A DNA stretch of 64,000 nt from Actinomadura alba. Its GTDB lineage: Bacteria > Actinomycetota > Actinomycetes > Streptosporangiales > Streptosporangiaceae. Each line of letters begins with the position of its first letter. Within the stretch, counting starts at the first letter, position 1. Below, one piece after another: positions 9,362 to 19,560 of the stretch. Where the stretch lies: contig NZ_JABVEC010000002.1 in the NCBI RefSeq assembly GCF_014323705.1, forward strand, positions 434,001 through 498,000, read 5' to 3'. A model generated the notes under the pieces. The model made no database searches. It was not told the origin of the DNA and saw only the letters and a list, made by a program, of their open reading frames with translations. Both the position numbers and the translations under genes were made by a program.

Positions 9362-10654
9362 TCAGAGGCGGCCGGCGGCCTTCAGCGCCAGGTAGGCGTC
9401 GGCGAGGGCGGGGGCGATGTCGTCCGGGGCCGCGTCGACGACCTCGACGCCGTACTTGCGCAGCTCGGCGGTGAGCCGTTGCCGTTCGGCGCGGGCGCGT
9501 TCGGCCGCCGCGGCGTCGTAGACGGCGGCCAGATCGCCGCGCGACGTCGCCATCTCGCTCACCCGGGGGTCGGAGACGGCGGCGATCATGAGCAGGTGCC
9601 GCGACGTGAGCTGCGGCAGTAGCGGCAGCAGGCCCTCCTCGATCGCGGCCGTGTTGAGCTCGGTGAGCAGCACGATGAGGCAGCGCTGCCGCACCCTGGC
9701 CATCAGGGTCGACACCATGCCCGCCGCGTCGGACTCGATGAGCTCGGGTTCCAGCGGAGCCATCGCCTGCACCATCGCGGTGAGCAGGTCGGTGCGGGAG
9801 GTGCCCTCGACCCGTGCCCGCACGCGCCGGTCGTAGGCCAGCAGGTCGACGCGGTCGCCCGCGCGGGACGCGAGCGCGCCGAGCAGCAGCGCCGCGTCCA
9901 TCGAGCAGTCCAGCCGCGGAATGTCGCCGACCCGCCCGGCGGCGGTACGGCCGGTGTCGAGCACCAGGTAGATCCGCCGATCCCGCTCCGGGCGCCAGGT
10001 GCGTACGACCACGTCGGCGCGGCGGGCGGTCGCCCGCCAGTCGATCGATCGCACGTCGTCGCCGTCCACGTACTCGCGCAGCGAGTCGAATTCCGTGCCC
10101 TGCCCCCGGATGAGCGCGACATGCTGCCCGGTCAGCTCGCGCAGCCGGGCCAGCTTGGCCGGCAGGTGCCGGCGGGACGGAAACGCCGGAAGCACCCGGA
10201 CGGTCCACGGCGCGGGCCGGGAGAGCTGCCGGGCGGCGAGGCCGAGCGGGCCCATGGACCGCACCGTCACCGTCGCGGCCACGCGGTCGCCGCGCCGCGT
10301 GGGCGTCAGCGTCATGTCGAGGCGGCGGCGTTCGCCCGCCGGAATCGCCAGGTCGACCGACCGCGGCGCCGCGGCGGCGCTCGGCGGCCAGGCGTCCCGC
10401 ACGCTCGCCCGCACCCGCCGCCGGCCGAGGTTCTCCAGCGTGAGCGACACCTTGGCCGTCTCACCGAGCCGTACGTTGGTGTCGCCGGCGCGGTGCAGGC
10501 GCAGGCTGCGCACGTTGCCCGCCAGCGCCAGGTCGATGATGACCAGGGCGAGCAGGACTCCCTCGACGGCGAGCAGCGCCCACCAGCTCGGCACGAAGAT
10601 CAACACGATCGCGGTGAGCGCCGCCAGCAGCCCCAGCCGCCCCGTCAGCGCCAT
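9362..10654 (-). CDS. DUF58 domain-containing membrane protein of the MoxR cluster
   Basis: A 430-residue protein with two N-terminal transmembrane helices (about residues 7-45), a beta-rich region and a C-terminal DUF58/von Willebrand A-like domain. Telltale sequence is GTEFDSLREYVDGDDVRSIDW and later YLVLDTG, the position of the metal-site segment. The start at ATG 10654 has GGGAG upstream at good spacing; a start at 10672 is the alternative. DUF58 proteins pair with MoxR ATPases and are thought to act in envelope protein complex assembly. It is the last gene of the five-gene operon. Confidence 0.88.
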   Translation of the reverse strand: MALTGRLGLLAALTAIVLIFVPSWWALLAVEGVLLALVIIDLALAGNVRSLRLHRAGDTNVRLGETAKVSLTLENLGRRRVRASVRDAWPPSAAAAPRSVDLAIPAGERRRLDMTLTPTRRGDRVAATVTVRSMGPLGLAARQLSRPAPWTVRVLPAFPSRRHLPAKLARLRELTGQHVALIRGQGTEFDSLREYVDGDDVRSIDWRATARRADVVVRTWRPERDRRIYLVLDTGRTAAGRVGDIPRLDCSMDAALLLGALASRAGDRVDLLAYDRRVRARVEGTSRTDLLTAMVQAMAPLEPELIESDAAGMVSTLMARVRQRCLIVLLTELNTAAIEEGLLPLLPQLTSRHLLMIAAVSDPRVSEMATSRGDLAAVYDAAAAERARAERQRLTAELRKYGVEVVDAAPDDIAPALADAYLALKAAGRL

Positions 10655-10735
10655 GCCGGCCTCCCGCCGCACACGGCCATGACCACCCTGAGGTCACCCG
10701 ATGGGCGGTGGGCGCGATTCCGCATGATCACGGCG

Positions 10736-11784
<1,049 letters not shown>

Positions 11785-11788
<4 letters not shown>

Positions 11789-13002
11789 GACTGGCGAACC
11801 TGCCTTTCCAGGTCGTCGAGGAAGTCGGTCAGCCTGACCAACTCGGCGTCGTCCGCTGGTGCAGGACCGTACAGGGCGAGGCCTATCGCCGTCGCGTCCC
11901 ACGGTGCCCGGGCCGCCAGCGCGGCCACCACCTCCTGGGCGAAGGCGGGATCCTGGGCGCTGCTGCGCGGCAGGCCCAGCAGCGGCACGAGTCGTTCGCG
12001 CGCTCCCGCCCGCAGCGCGTCGGCGGCCCGGTCCCTGGCGTGCTGGGCCCGATAGAGCCGGGCGCGGCCCTCGACCGTCTCGGCCGAACGTACGACGACC
12101 GGCAACGGCTCGACGACGACCGGCCCCAGCCGGCGGGACCGCCACAGCGCGACCAGCGCCAAGGCGACGACCAACTGCAGGATCGCCAGCTTCACGCCGG
12201 CCGGGATCAGCTCGCCGAGGCTCTTCTCCTGGTCACCGCCCGCAGGGGGCAGGTCCGGGATGAGCCACACGACCGAGGACCGCTCACCCGCGAGGTTCAT
12301 CCCGAGTGCCGCGTTGCCGTCCTCGGCCAGGTGCTCGTTGGTGAGCGGGAGACCGGAGCCGAGCACGGTCACCGTATGGCCCTCCACCGGCAGCCGCACC
12401 AACCGCGGCAGGGCCTCGGTGGGATAGCACCGCACGGCCGACGCGGGTGCCAGGTAGGTGTACGAGAGGTTGAAGTCGATCTCACCCGCCATGGTCGCGG
12501 CGGTGAGTTCGCAGCCGGGCGCGGCGTGCTGTCCGGGGATCCGCGCGGCGAGCCGCACCCCCGGGGCGAGCCGATCGAGCACGCGCTGGCGGGGCTCGAC
12601 CAGCAGTACGTCCCCGCGGGCCCGGCTCAGGATCTCGAGGTCGTCCTCGGTGAGCCGTTCGGACCGCACGACAACCAGGGTCGCGTCGGTGTTGCCCGCC
12701 ATCCTGGAGACCGCGGCGGAGGCGTTACGGGTGACCTCTACCCCGACCCCGCGGTCCCCGAGGATCTGGGCGAGCGCGCGTGTTCCGCTCTGGCCGGGTG
12801 ACTCCGGGTCGAGGTACTGCGGCTGCACGGTCGGCCGCAGCGCCGCGAGGATCACCACCAGGATCAGGAGCGCCAGCACGGTGAGCACCACGTAGCGTGC
12901 ACTGCGCCAGCGGCGCCTCACGACCTGGGCCGCGGTGGTGCCCTCGCTCGGCTCGGTGGGCCCGCTCGGCTCGGTGGTCTGTGGTGGCTGGACAGAGGTC
13001 AC
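11785..13002 (-). CDS. DUF4350 domain-containing membrane protein
   Basis: A 405-residue protein with one N-terminal transmembrane helix (YVVLTVLALLILVVILAAL, about residues 36-56). A large extracytoplasmic DUF4350 domain follows, of the glutamine-amidotransferase-like fold (SGTRALAQILGDRGV, then VVVRSERLTEDDLEIL). A second helix lies near residue 275 (LAILQLVVALALVALW), then a cytoplasmic tail. The GTG start overlaps the upstream DUF4129 stop (GTGA). The domain is typical of MoxR operons and its biochemical role is not established. Confidence 0.85.
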
Positions 13003-13667
13003 TGGGGGCTCCGGAGATTCGCGTCGGCGAGTTCGCCGGGCTCCAGGGGGCGCGGTGTGGCGGCCTGCGTCAACTCGTCGAGCACGGTCAACTGTTCGTA
13101 GCCTTCGCGGGTTCCGGGCCGGTCGCCATACCAGACGTCGTCGAAGACGCCCACCCCGGAGTGCAGGGCCTCGGCGATGTCGGGAAGCGCTTGCGCGGCC
13201 TCCGCCGCGAGCTCGTCGGCGGTGCGGCCGGGCCGGGGCTCGAGGATGACCCGCTCCTCGAGGTCACGGGCGACCGCCCGGAGCCGCTCGCGGATGGCCT
13301 CGGCCCACCGGCCGTCGGCCGCGTGGCGAACGGCCTCGGCCCGGTGGTCGCGGGCGGCCGAGCCGTCCGCCGCCAGCAGGGCACTGCGGTCCGACCTGGT
13401 GTTCCGGCGCCCGCGCATCGCCCAGAACACAAGGCCGACGGCGGCCACGATGACGAGGATGATCACGACGACGGCGAGCCACCCGCCGCCGCTGCCGCCA
13501 CGGGTCGGGTCGAAGATCTTGTTGAACAGCTCCTTGATCCAGTCGCCGATGTTCTGGAACATCCGTTCGACCAGAGAGGGCTCGTCCTGGTGGTAGATCG
13601 GCTTTTCCAGCTCGCGGCGGGCCAGCTCACGCGCCTCGTCCCGCCCGATGGGCTCCCACACGCTCAT
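12999..13667 (-). CDS. DUF4129 domain-containing protein
   Basis: A 222-residue protein with a short cytoplasmic or extracytoplasmic N-terminus, a single strong transmembrane helix (LAVVVIILVIVAAVGLVFW, about residues 63-82), and a C-terminal DUF4129 helical region (AIRERLRAVARDLEERVIL, TADELAAEAA). The start at ATG 13667 has GGAGGGG upstream and overlaps the previous stop as ATGA. DUF4129 is recurrently fused to or next to transglutaminase and MoxR modules, so the context supports a membrane partner of the ATPase. Confidence 0.85.
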   Translation of the reverse strand: MSVWEPIGRDEARELARRELEKPIYHQDEPSLVERMFQNIGDWIKELFNKIFDPTRGGSGGGWLAVVVIILVIVAAVGLVFWAMRGRRNTRSDRSALLAADGSAARDHRAEAVRHAADGRWAEAIRERLRAVARDLEERVILEPRPGRTADELAAEAAQALPDIAEALHSGVGVFDDVWYGDRPGTREGYEQLTVLDELTQAATPRPLEPGELADANLRSPQ

Positions 13668-14836
13668 GCCCGATCCCCTCCGGAGTGCGGCACGGGAGGC
13701 CGCGGCATGGTGGGCTGCGGAGGCGCGGGCGGCCGCCGGCGGGCGGCGCGACCCGGTGGGGGCACGAGCGGGCTGGTGCGCCACAACTCCAGGAAGTCCT
13801 CCGGCGGTGGCTCGTGGCCCGGACGGGTCTGCAGTTCCAGGTCGAGCCCCTCACGCCGCATGCGCTGGTCGATGTAGTAGAGCGCGATGACTCCGGCGTC
13901 GAACGGGGTCATCAGCGTCCAGGCGATGATCCGTCCCAGCGTGTCGACCGACAGGGACAGTACGAGGGCCGTCCCCTCGGGCTCCGGCCCGAAGGCGGTG
14001 AGCTGCACGATGGTGAAGGGCAGCCGCAGCGCGAGGAAGCCCATGAAGACCGTGATGAGCGCGGTGACCAGCAGGGTTCCGCAGGTCCGCCACCATCTGC
14101 GCTGTACGAGCTGGTGCGCCCGCCGCATCGAGTCGATCACGCCGCGCCGCTCCATCACCACGGCGGGTGTGGCCAGCACGAACAGGACGTACAACCACAG
14201 GGTCATCGCGATGGCGACCGGGAAGCCGATGATCCCCGCCAGCACGCCGGCCGCGGCCGGGCCGCCGGCGGCGGCCAGCAGCACGAACGGGACGATGGGC
14301 AGTCCCATCGCGAGCAGGGTGATCGCCATGATGGCGAGGGACGCCCCGACCAGCCGCGGCAACTGCGGCCGCGTGTAGCTCCACGCCTCGCGCAGCGAGG
14401 CGGGCATGCCGAACAGCGTGCGCCCCATGATCGGGCCGAGCAGCCCGGCCAGCAACAGCACGCCGAACGCGGACAGCAGCAGGCCCGCGGCGCCCAGGAG
14501 GACCTGGCTGCCCAGGCTCTCCGTCAGCGGTGAGGGGGTCAGCTCGTCGCCCGCGCCGCCGACGAAGAAGTACGTGGCGACCGTGATGAGCACCTGGATG
14601 ACACAGGCGACCGCGAGTGAGACCCCGAGCACCGCGCGGGCGTTGCGGCGGATGTTGGTGATGGCGCCGTCGAGGACCTCTGAGGTACCGAGGGGCCGCA
14701 GCGGGATGTCGCCGGCCAGGAGTTCCGAGGAGTCGAAGGCCGCTCGCCGGGCCGGCGGGGCCGGGACGGGCGGCGCGGAGGGACCCTCTGGCGGCCCGGA
14801 ACCAGGTGTGGTCCAGGCCTGTGGGTCGTCCGTCAT
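13664..14836 (-). CDS. Polytopic membrane protein of the MoxR operon (GDPD membrane-domain-like)
   Basis: A 390-residue integral membrane protein and the first gene of the operon. About 60 residues of Pro/Ala-rich cytoplasmic N-terminus precede roughly six hydrophobic segments (for example VLGVSLAVACVIQVLITVA and LGAAGLLLSAFGVLLLAGLL). The tail is basic and proline-rich. Homologues are annotated as glycerophosphodiester phosphodiesterase membrane-domain or DUF7847-like proteins with no catalytic domain. It overlaps the DUF4129 gene by four bases. The operon promoter must lie in the 14837-15288 gap shared with mtrA. Confidence 0.8.
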   Translation of the reverse strand: MTDDPQAWTTPGSGPPEGPSAPPVPAPPARRAAFDSSELLAGDIPLRPLGTSEVLDGAITNIRRNARAVLGVSLAVACVIQVLITVATYFFVGGAGDELTPSPLTESLGSQVLLGAAGLLLSAFGVLLLAGLLGPIMGRTLFGMPASLREAWSYTRPQLPRLVGASLAIMAITLLAMGLPIVPFVLLAAAGGPAAAGVLAGIIGFPVAIAMTLWLYVLFVLATPAVVMERRGVIDSMRRAHQLVQRRWWRTCGTLLVTALITVFMGFLALRLPFTIVQLTAFGPEPEGTALVLSLSVDTLGRIIAWTLMTPFDAGVIALYYIDQRMRREGLDLELQTRPGHEPPPEDFLELWRTSPLVPPPGRAARRRPPAPPQPTMPRPPVPHSGGDRA

Positions 14837-15288
14837 GACTGCTCCCCGCGCGATGACTGCGTCAGGTCATCCTGTCACGGTGTGAGCCCGGGAATTCCTC
14901 ATGCCCGTACCGCCTCATACCGCGGTCAGCCGATGCCCGCCTTCTGGCGAATCCATGAGACTCCCATGTGATCCTCGCGGTGTTGAGAAGGAACCGTATG
15001 ATGTGAGTAAAGTAACATCGTGCTTACCGGCCGGGGACGGCCGACCCGGCTGCACCGGATGGTCTCGTCGGTTCGGGCCCGTGGCGCCCCGCTCGCGGGA
15101 CGCCGCCCGGCGCGGTGAACTCGGGTGAACCGCAGGGCAACCGGAGGTGTCGTTCGGGCGTCATACTTGCAATCGGCGTTTGGTGTGGCCACGTCCCGGG
15201 ATCGCGTCATGCGCGGCAGGGTCATGTGCAGGGCAAACGCGGGTAATCTGACTCGCCAGGGCGCTTGTGCCCATTACGACGTGTAACG
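14837..15288. other. Divergent intergenic region between the MoxR operon and mtrA
   Basis: About 450 bases without a supported gene. It holds GTAAC words at 15012-15016 and 15283-15287 that resemble MtrA half-sites, and a SigE-type promoter candidate at 15137-15164. A TAATCT -10-like box lies at 15243-15248. No RNA gene is recognisable. Confidence 0.5.
15137..15164 (+). promoter_or_regulatory. Candidate ECF SigE-type promoter of mtrA
   Basis: GCAACC at 15137-15142 and CGTCAT at 15159-15164 are separated by 16 bases. This resembles the Streptomyces SigE pattern (GCAAC, then CGTCT). It would give a leader of roughly 115 bases before mtrA. The -10 element is imperfect. Confidence 0.35.
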
Positions 15289-15975
15289 ATGAGGGCCATG
15301 AGAGGACGTGTACTGGTCGTCGATGACGACCTCGCGCTCGCTGAGATGCTCGGCATTGTGCTGAGGGGCGAGGGCTTCGAGCCGTCTTTCGTCCACGATG
15401 GCGACAAGGCACTGGAGGCCTTCCGGGAGGCTCGGCCCGACCTGGTCCTACTCGACCTCATGCTGCCGGGCGCCGACGGCATCGACGTGTGCCGTCAGAT
15501 CCGTGCCGAGTCCGGCATCCCGATCGTGATGCTGACCGCCAAGAGCGACACGGTCGACGTCGTCCTCGGCCTCGAGTCCGGCGCCGACGACTACATCGTC
15601 AAGCCGTTCAAGCCCAAGGAACTCGTCGCACGGGTCCGTGCCCGGCTCCGGCGCACCGACGAGCCCGCACCCGAGACGCTCCAGATCGGCGACATCGCGA
15701 TCGACGTCGCCGGGCACTCCGTGAAGCGTTCGGACCGGAACATCCCGTTGACTCCACTGGAGTTCGACCTGCTGGTCGCCCTCGCCCGCAAGCCGCGCCA
15801 GGTGTTCACCCGCGAGGTGCTGCTAGAGCAGGTCTGGGGATACCGCCACGCGGCCGACACCCGGCTCGTCAACGTCCACGTGCAGCGCCTGCGCGCCAAG
15901 ATCGAGAAGGACCCGGAGCATCCGGAGATCGTTGTGACTGTACGCGGGGTCGGCTACAAGGCCGGACCCGCATGA
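15289..15975 (+). CDS. mtrA: Two-component response regulator MtrA
   Basis: An OmpR-family DNA-binding response regulator that controls cell-wall and division genes with sensor MtrB. The receiver domain has the acidic pair VVDDD, phosphoacceptor Asp56 (LVLLDLMLPG), Thr (MLTAKSD) and Lys (VKPFKPKE). The C-terminal winged helix carries LTPLEFDLLVALARKP and NVHVQRLRAKIE. Starting at ATG 15289 gives 228 residues and Asp56, the same length and position as Mycobacterium MtrA, so I prefer it to ATG 15298 or the GTG at 15265. The mtrB gene follows after 31 bases. Confidence 0.96.
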   Translation: MRAMRGRVLVVDDDLALAEMLGIVLRGEGFEPSFVHDGDKALEAFREARPDLVLLDLMLPGADGIDVCRQIRAESGIPIVMLTAKSDTVDVVLGLESGADDYIVKPFKPKELVARVRARLRRTDEPAPETLQIGDIAIDVAGHSVKRSDRNIPLTPLEFDLLVALARKPRQVFTREVLLEQVWGYRHAADTRLVNVHVQRLRAKIEKDPEHPEIVVTVRGVGYKAGPA

Positions 15976-16006
15976 CCTGACGCCCGATACCCCCCGTGAA
16001 GGCCCC

Positions 16007-17638
16007 GTGAAGGCGTGGAAGAGGTTCGTCCGTCGTTGCCTCGTCCGGCTGCGCCGGGTCGTACGCGGCGGGTGGCGGCGATCGTACGCGCGGTGGCGGC
16101 GGTCCATTCAGATCCGGGTCGTCGCGACGACGCTGCTGATCTCGGCGATCGTCGTCGCCGTCCTCGGCGTCTTCCTCATGCAGCAGATCACCAAGGCGCT
16201 GCTCGACGCCAAGGGCAAGGCCGCCATGCTGCAGCTCGACGAGGGCCTCGGCGTGGTGCAGCAGGAGCTCGTGTCCGTGAGCCCGGACGCCACCGACGGA
16301 CGCGAGAAGCTCGAGAACGTCGCCAACAACCTCAAGGCGCGCAGCGGGCCGTCCGGGCTCTACGAGGTGTACCTCCGGGACACCACCGACAGGTTCACGG
16401 ACGGGTTCACGACCAACGAACTCCGCCAGCAGAGCGTTCCCGAGCGGCTGCGCCGTGAGGTGGCCGAGGGCCGGGCCGGCGCGCCCGAGCGCACCTACGG
16501 TGAGCTGGCCTATATCGGCCACGAGCCGGTGCCCGGTCTCATCGTGGGCAGCAGCGCCGGCGGGTTCGAGCTCTACTACCTCTTCCCGCTGACCCAGGAA
16601 CAGCAGACGCTCACGTTCGTGCAGCGCACCCTGATCGGGGTGTGCGCCGCGCTCGTGCTGCTGCTCGCCGCCGTGGCCGCGGTCGTCACCCGGCAGGTGG
16701 TGATCCCCGTACGGCTGGCGGCGCAGGCGGCCGAACGCCTCGCGGCCGGGCGGCTGGAAGAGCGCATGAAGGTACGCGGTGAGGACGACCTCGCGTTGCT
16801 GGCGACCTCGTTCAACGGCATGGCGGCGAACCTCCAGGAGAAGATCGTCCAGCTGGAGGAGCTGTCGCAGGTACAGCGGCAGTTCGTCTCCGACGTCTCG
16901 CACGAGCTGCGCACCCCGCTGACCACGATCCGGATCGCCGCCGACCTGATGTACGAGCAGCGCGACCAGTTCGAGCCGGCGGTCGGCCGGTCCGCGGAGC
17001 TGCTGCAGAACCAGCTGGAACGGTTCGAGTCGCTGCTCACCGACCTGCTCGAGATCAGCCGGTACGACGCGGGCGCCGCGACGCTCGACGCCGAATCCGT
17101 CGACGTACGCGACCTGGTGCTGCGGGCGGTCGGCGACACCGAGGGGCTCGCCGAGCGCAAGGGCAGCAAGCTCGTGCTGCAGCTCCCCGGCGAGCCGTGT
17201 ATGGCCGAGGTCGACTGGCGCCGGGTCGAGCGCATCCTGCGCAATCTGCTCGTCAACGCGGTCGAGCACGGCGAGGGCAAGGACATCGTGGTGATCGTCG
17301 CCGCCGATCGCGACGCCGTCGCCGTGGGCGTACGGGACCACGGCGTCGGGCTGAAACCGGGCGAGGCGCAGATGGTCTTCGACCGGTTCTGGCGAGCCGA
17401 CCCGGCACGGGCCCGGACGACCGGTGGCACCGGACTCGGTCTGGCGATCTCTCGGGAGGACGCCCGGCTGCACGGCGGCTGGTTGCAGGCCTGGGGTGAG
17501 TCGGGCGCGGGCTCGCAGTTCCGGCTCTCACTGCCCAGGGTCGCCGGAGCGGAACTGCGCGGCTCCCCGCTTCCCCTGGTGCCCCCGGGGGCCGAGCTCG
17601 CCCCCACGCCGTTCGCACACCTGGAGATGGGCGAATGA
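16007..17638 (+). CDS. mtrB: Two-component sensor histidine kinase MtrB
   Basis: The membrane histidine kinase partner of MtrA, 543 residues. A very basic N-terminus precedes the first helix (about residues 43-62), then an extracytoplasmic sensor loop. The second helix is near 206-226, followed by a HAMP linker (VRLAAQAAERLAAGRLEER). The HisKA box FVSDVSHELRTPLTTIR has phospho-His at about residue 299. The ATPase has an N-box (RILRNLLVNAVEHG) and G-boxes (VRDHGVGL, TGGTGLGL). The GTG start at 16007 gives the family length. The stop overlaps lpqB as ATGA, the conserved mtrA-mtrB-lpqB arrangement of actinobacteria. Confidence 0.96.
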   Translation: MKAWKRFVRRCLVRLRRVVRGGWRRSYARWRRSIQIRVVATTLLISAIVVAVLGVFLMQQITKALLDAKGKAAMLQLDEGLGVVQQELVSVSPDATDGREKLENVANNLKARSGPSGLYEVYLRDTTDRFTDGFTTNELRQQSVPERLRREVAEGRAGAPERTYGELAYIGHEPVPGLIVGSSAGGFELYYLFPLTQEQQTLTFVQRTLIGVCAALVLLLAAVAAVVTRQVVIPVRLAAQAAERLAAGRLEERMKVRGEDDLALLATSFNGMAANLQEKIVQLEELSQVQRQFVSDVSHELRTPLTTIRIAADLMYEQRDQFEPAVGRSAELLQNQLERFESLLTDLLEISRYDAGAATLDAESVDVRDLVLRAVGDTEGLAERKGSKLVLQLPGEPCMAEVDWRRVERILRNLLVNAVEHGEGKDIVVIVAADRDAVAVGVRDHGVGLKPGEAQMVFDRFWRADPARARTTGGTGLGLAISREDARLHGGWLQAWGESGAGSQFRLSLPRVAGAELRGSPLPLVPPGAELAPTPFAHLEMGE

Positions 17639-19455
17639 CCGGTACGTGGATGCGCATGTCCGCCCGGGTGTCGGCCCTCGTGTCCGTCGTCGGGCTTCTC
17701 GCCGCGTGTGCGAGCGTGCCCACCGGCGGCAGGGTGACCGGAGGGCGGCCGGCCGAGCGGACCGAGCCATTCGACGACCCCTATGTACGGATCGTGCCGG
17801 TGCCGCCCGGCCGCGACTGGCAGCCCTCCGACATCGTCAACGGCTTCCTGTCGGCCTCGGCCAGCTTCGACGACGGCCACGGCGTCGCCCGCGAGTACCT
17901 CCTGCGGGAGGTCCGGTGGTGGCCGGAGCCGTGGCCCAGCGTCACCGTCTACGAGAACGGCAGCCTGGAGGTCATCCTGTCGCGCACCGAGGACGGCCAG
18001 GCGACGGTGCAGGTCACCGGCAACCAGCTCGGCATCATCCGGTTCGACGGGCAGTACGAGGCGGAGCCGAGATCGGTCAACGAGACCTTCCACCTCGCGA
18101 AGGGCCCGCAGAACCAGTGGCGCATCTCCCAGCTGCCGACCTCGCTCACCAGCGGCCTGTTGCTCAGTCAGCGCGACGTCGACCGCGCCTTCCGCACGAT
18201 GAACCTGTACTTCTTCGCGCCCGACGGGCAGGTGCTCGTACCGAACGCGATCTTCCTTCCGCTCGGGAACCGGCAGGATCTGCCGAGCCAGATCGTCCGC
18301 GCCCTGCTGAAGGGCCCCACGGTGTGGCTGCGCAGCGCGGTGCGGAACTCCTTTCCGCCCGGCACGCGGCTGCTCGGCGACGGTGTGCGGGTCACCGACG
18401 GCGTCGCGACGGTGAACCTCAGCCGTGAGGCGGCCAGGGGAAACATCGCCGGTATGTCGGCGCAGCTGATGTGGACGCTGCGGCAGCTCGCCGAGGTGAA
18501 GTACCTGAAACTCGAGATCGACGGCAAGGCGCGGTCTCCGGGAGGCGTCGGCCCCACCCAGTCGCCCGAGGACTGGCGGGCCAACAATCCGGACGGCGCG
18601 ACGGGCGGCTCACCCCAGCAGGCCTATCTACAGGGCCCGGGCGGCCGGCTGGACCAGCTGTTCGCCGACCGCCCCACTCCGGTCGCGACGCTCGAGAACG
18701 GCACGCTCTCCGACCCCTCGATCTCACTCGACCGTCGTGTCATCGCCGGGCTCGGCGAGGCGAGGGACCGTGTCGTGATGGGCGAGCTGGCGATCAGCGG
18801 CGGGCCGACGCGCCTGCGCACCGTGATCTCGGCGCGCCACCGGGGCGGGACCTTCACGTCACCGTCCTGGGACCGGCACGGCACGATGTGGACGGTCGAG
18901 TCGGCCGGTGGCAGATCGTGGCTCTGGATCAAGCTGAGCGGCAAGCCGCCCGTACGAGTGGCGGACACCGGGTGGGGGCTGAGCGGTTACAACGTACGGG
19001 AGCTGCGCATCGCTCAGGACGGCGTGCGAGCCGCCGCGATCGTCGTGGACGGTGAGAGGCGCGCCCAGATCCGGATCGGCCGCATCGAGCGGAACGGTTC
19101 CACGGTCACCGCGGGCGAGTTCCTGCCGATCAGTTCCGAGCTCGTCGACGTGGCCCATCTCGCCTGGCAGGACGCCGACGAGCTGGCCGTGCTCGGCCGG
19201 CTCCAGCGCACCACCGCCCAGATGCTGCCGTACCGGGTGCCGGTCAGCGGCGGAAAGATCGGCGGGATCGGCTTCGGTGCCCCGGGTGAGATCGGTTCCA
19301 TCAGCGCGGCTCCCAACGCCCCGGTGCTGGTGAGCGCCAAGGTCCCCGGTAAGGACTCGGAGAACGACCGGGTGTGCCGGCTGACCGATCCACAGGACCG
19401 GCTCAGCGAATGGGACTGCTTCGTGGCCGGCCACGACCCCTTCTATCCCGGCTGA
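17635..19455 (+). CDS. lpqB: Lipoprotein LpqB
   Basis: A 606-residue extracytoplasmic lipoprotein that modulates MtrB in mycobacteria. The signal peptide ends in lipobox LAAC (Cys25). A GerMN domain follows at about residues 190-300 (NAIFLPLGN, RSAVRNSFPPGTRLLGDGV), then a C-terminal beta-propeller with repeated strands (SPSWDRHGTMWTVE, VDVAHLAWQDADELAVLG). Start coupling to mtrB by the ATGA overlap argues for fixed stoichiometry. The length matches the family. Confidence 0.94.
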   Translation: MTGTWMRMSARVSALVSVVGLLAACASVPTGGRVTGGRPAERTEPFDDPYVRIVPVPPGRDWQPSDIVNGFLSASASFDDGHGVAREYLLREVRWWPEPWPSVTVYENGSLEVILSRTEDGQATVQVTGNQLGIIRFDGQYEAEPRSVNETFHLAKGPQNQWRISQLPTSLTSGLLLSQRDVDRAFRTMNLYFFAPDGQVLVPNAIFLPLGNRQDLPSQIVRALLKGPTVWLRSAVRNSFPPGTRLLGDGVRVTDGVATVNLSREAARGNIAGMSAQLMWTLRQLAEVKYLKLEIDGKARSPGGVGPTQSPEDWRANNPDGATGGSPQQAYLQGPGGRLDQLFADRPTPVATLENGTLSDPSISLDRRVIAGLGEARDRVVMGELAISGGPTRLRTVISARHRGGTFTSPSWDRHGTMWTVESAGGRSWLWIKLSGKPPVRVADTGWGLSGYNVRELRIAQDGVRAAAIVVDGERRAQIRIGRIERNGSTVTAGEFLPISSELVDVAHLAWQDADELAVLGRLQRTTAQMLPYRVPVSGGKIGGIGFGAPGEIGSISAAPNAPVLVSAKVPGKDSENDRVCRLTDPQDRLSEWDCFVAGHDPFYPG

Positions 19456-19560
19456 GGACCTGCCGGTCCCGGCTGATCGAGCACTGGCGAGGTCGTCCAC
19501 GTAATCCACATTCCTCGCGACGGGTGCCGGAGGGGCGCGGAGGCGTGGCAGGTTCGTTCC

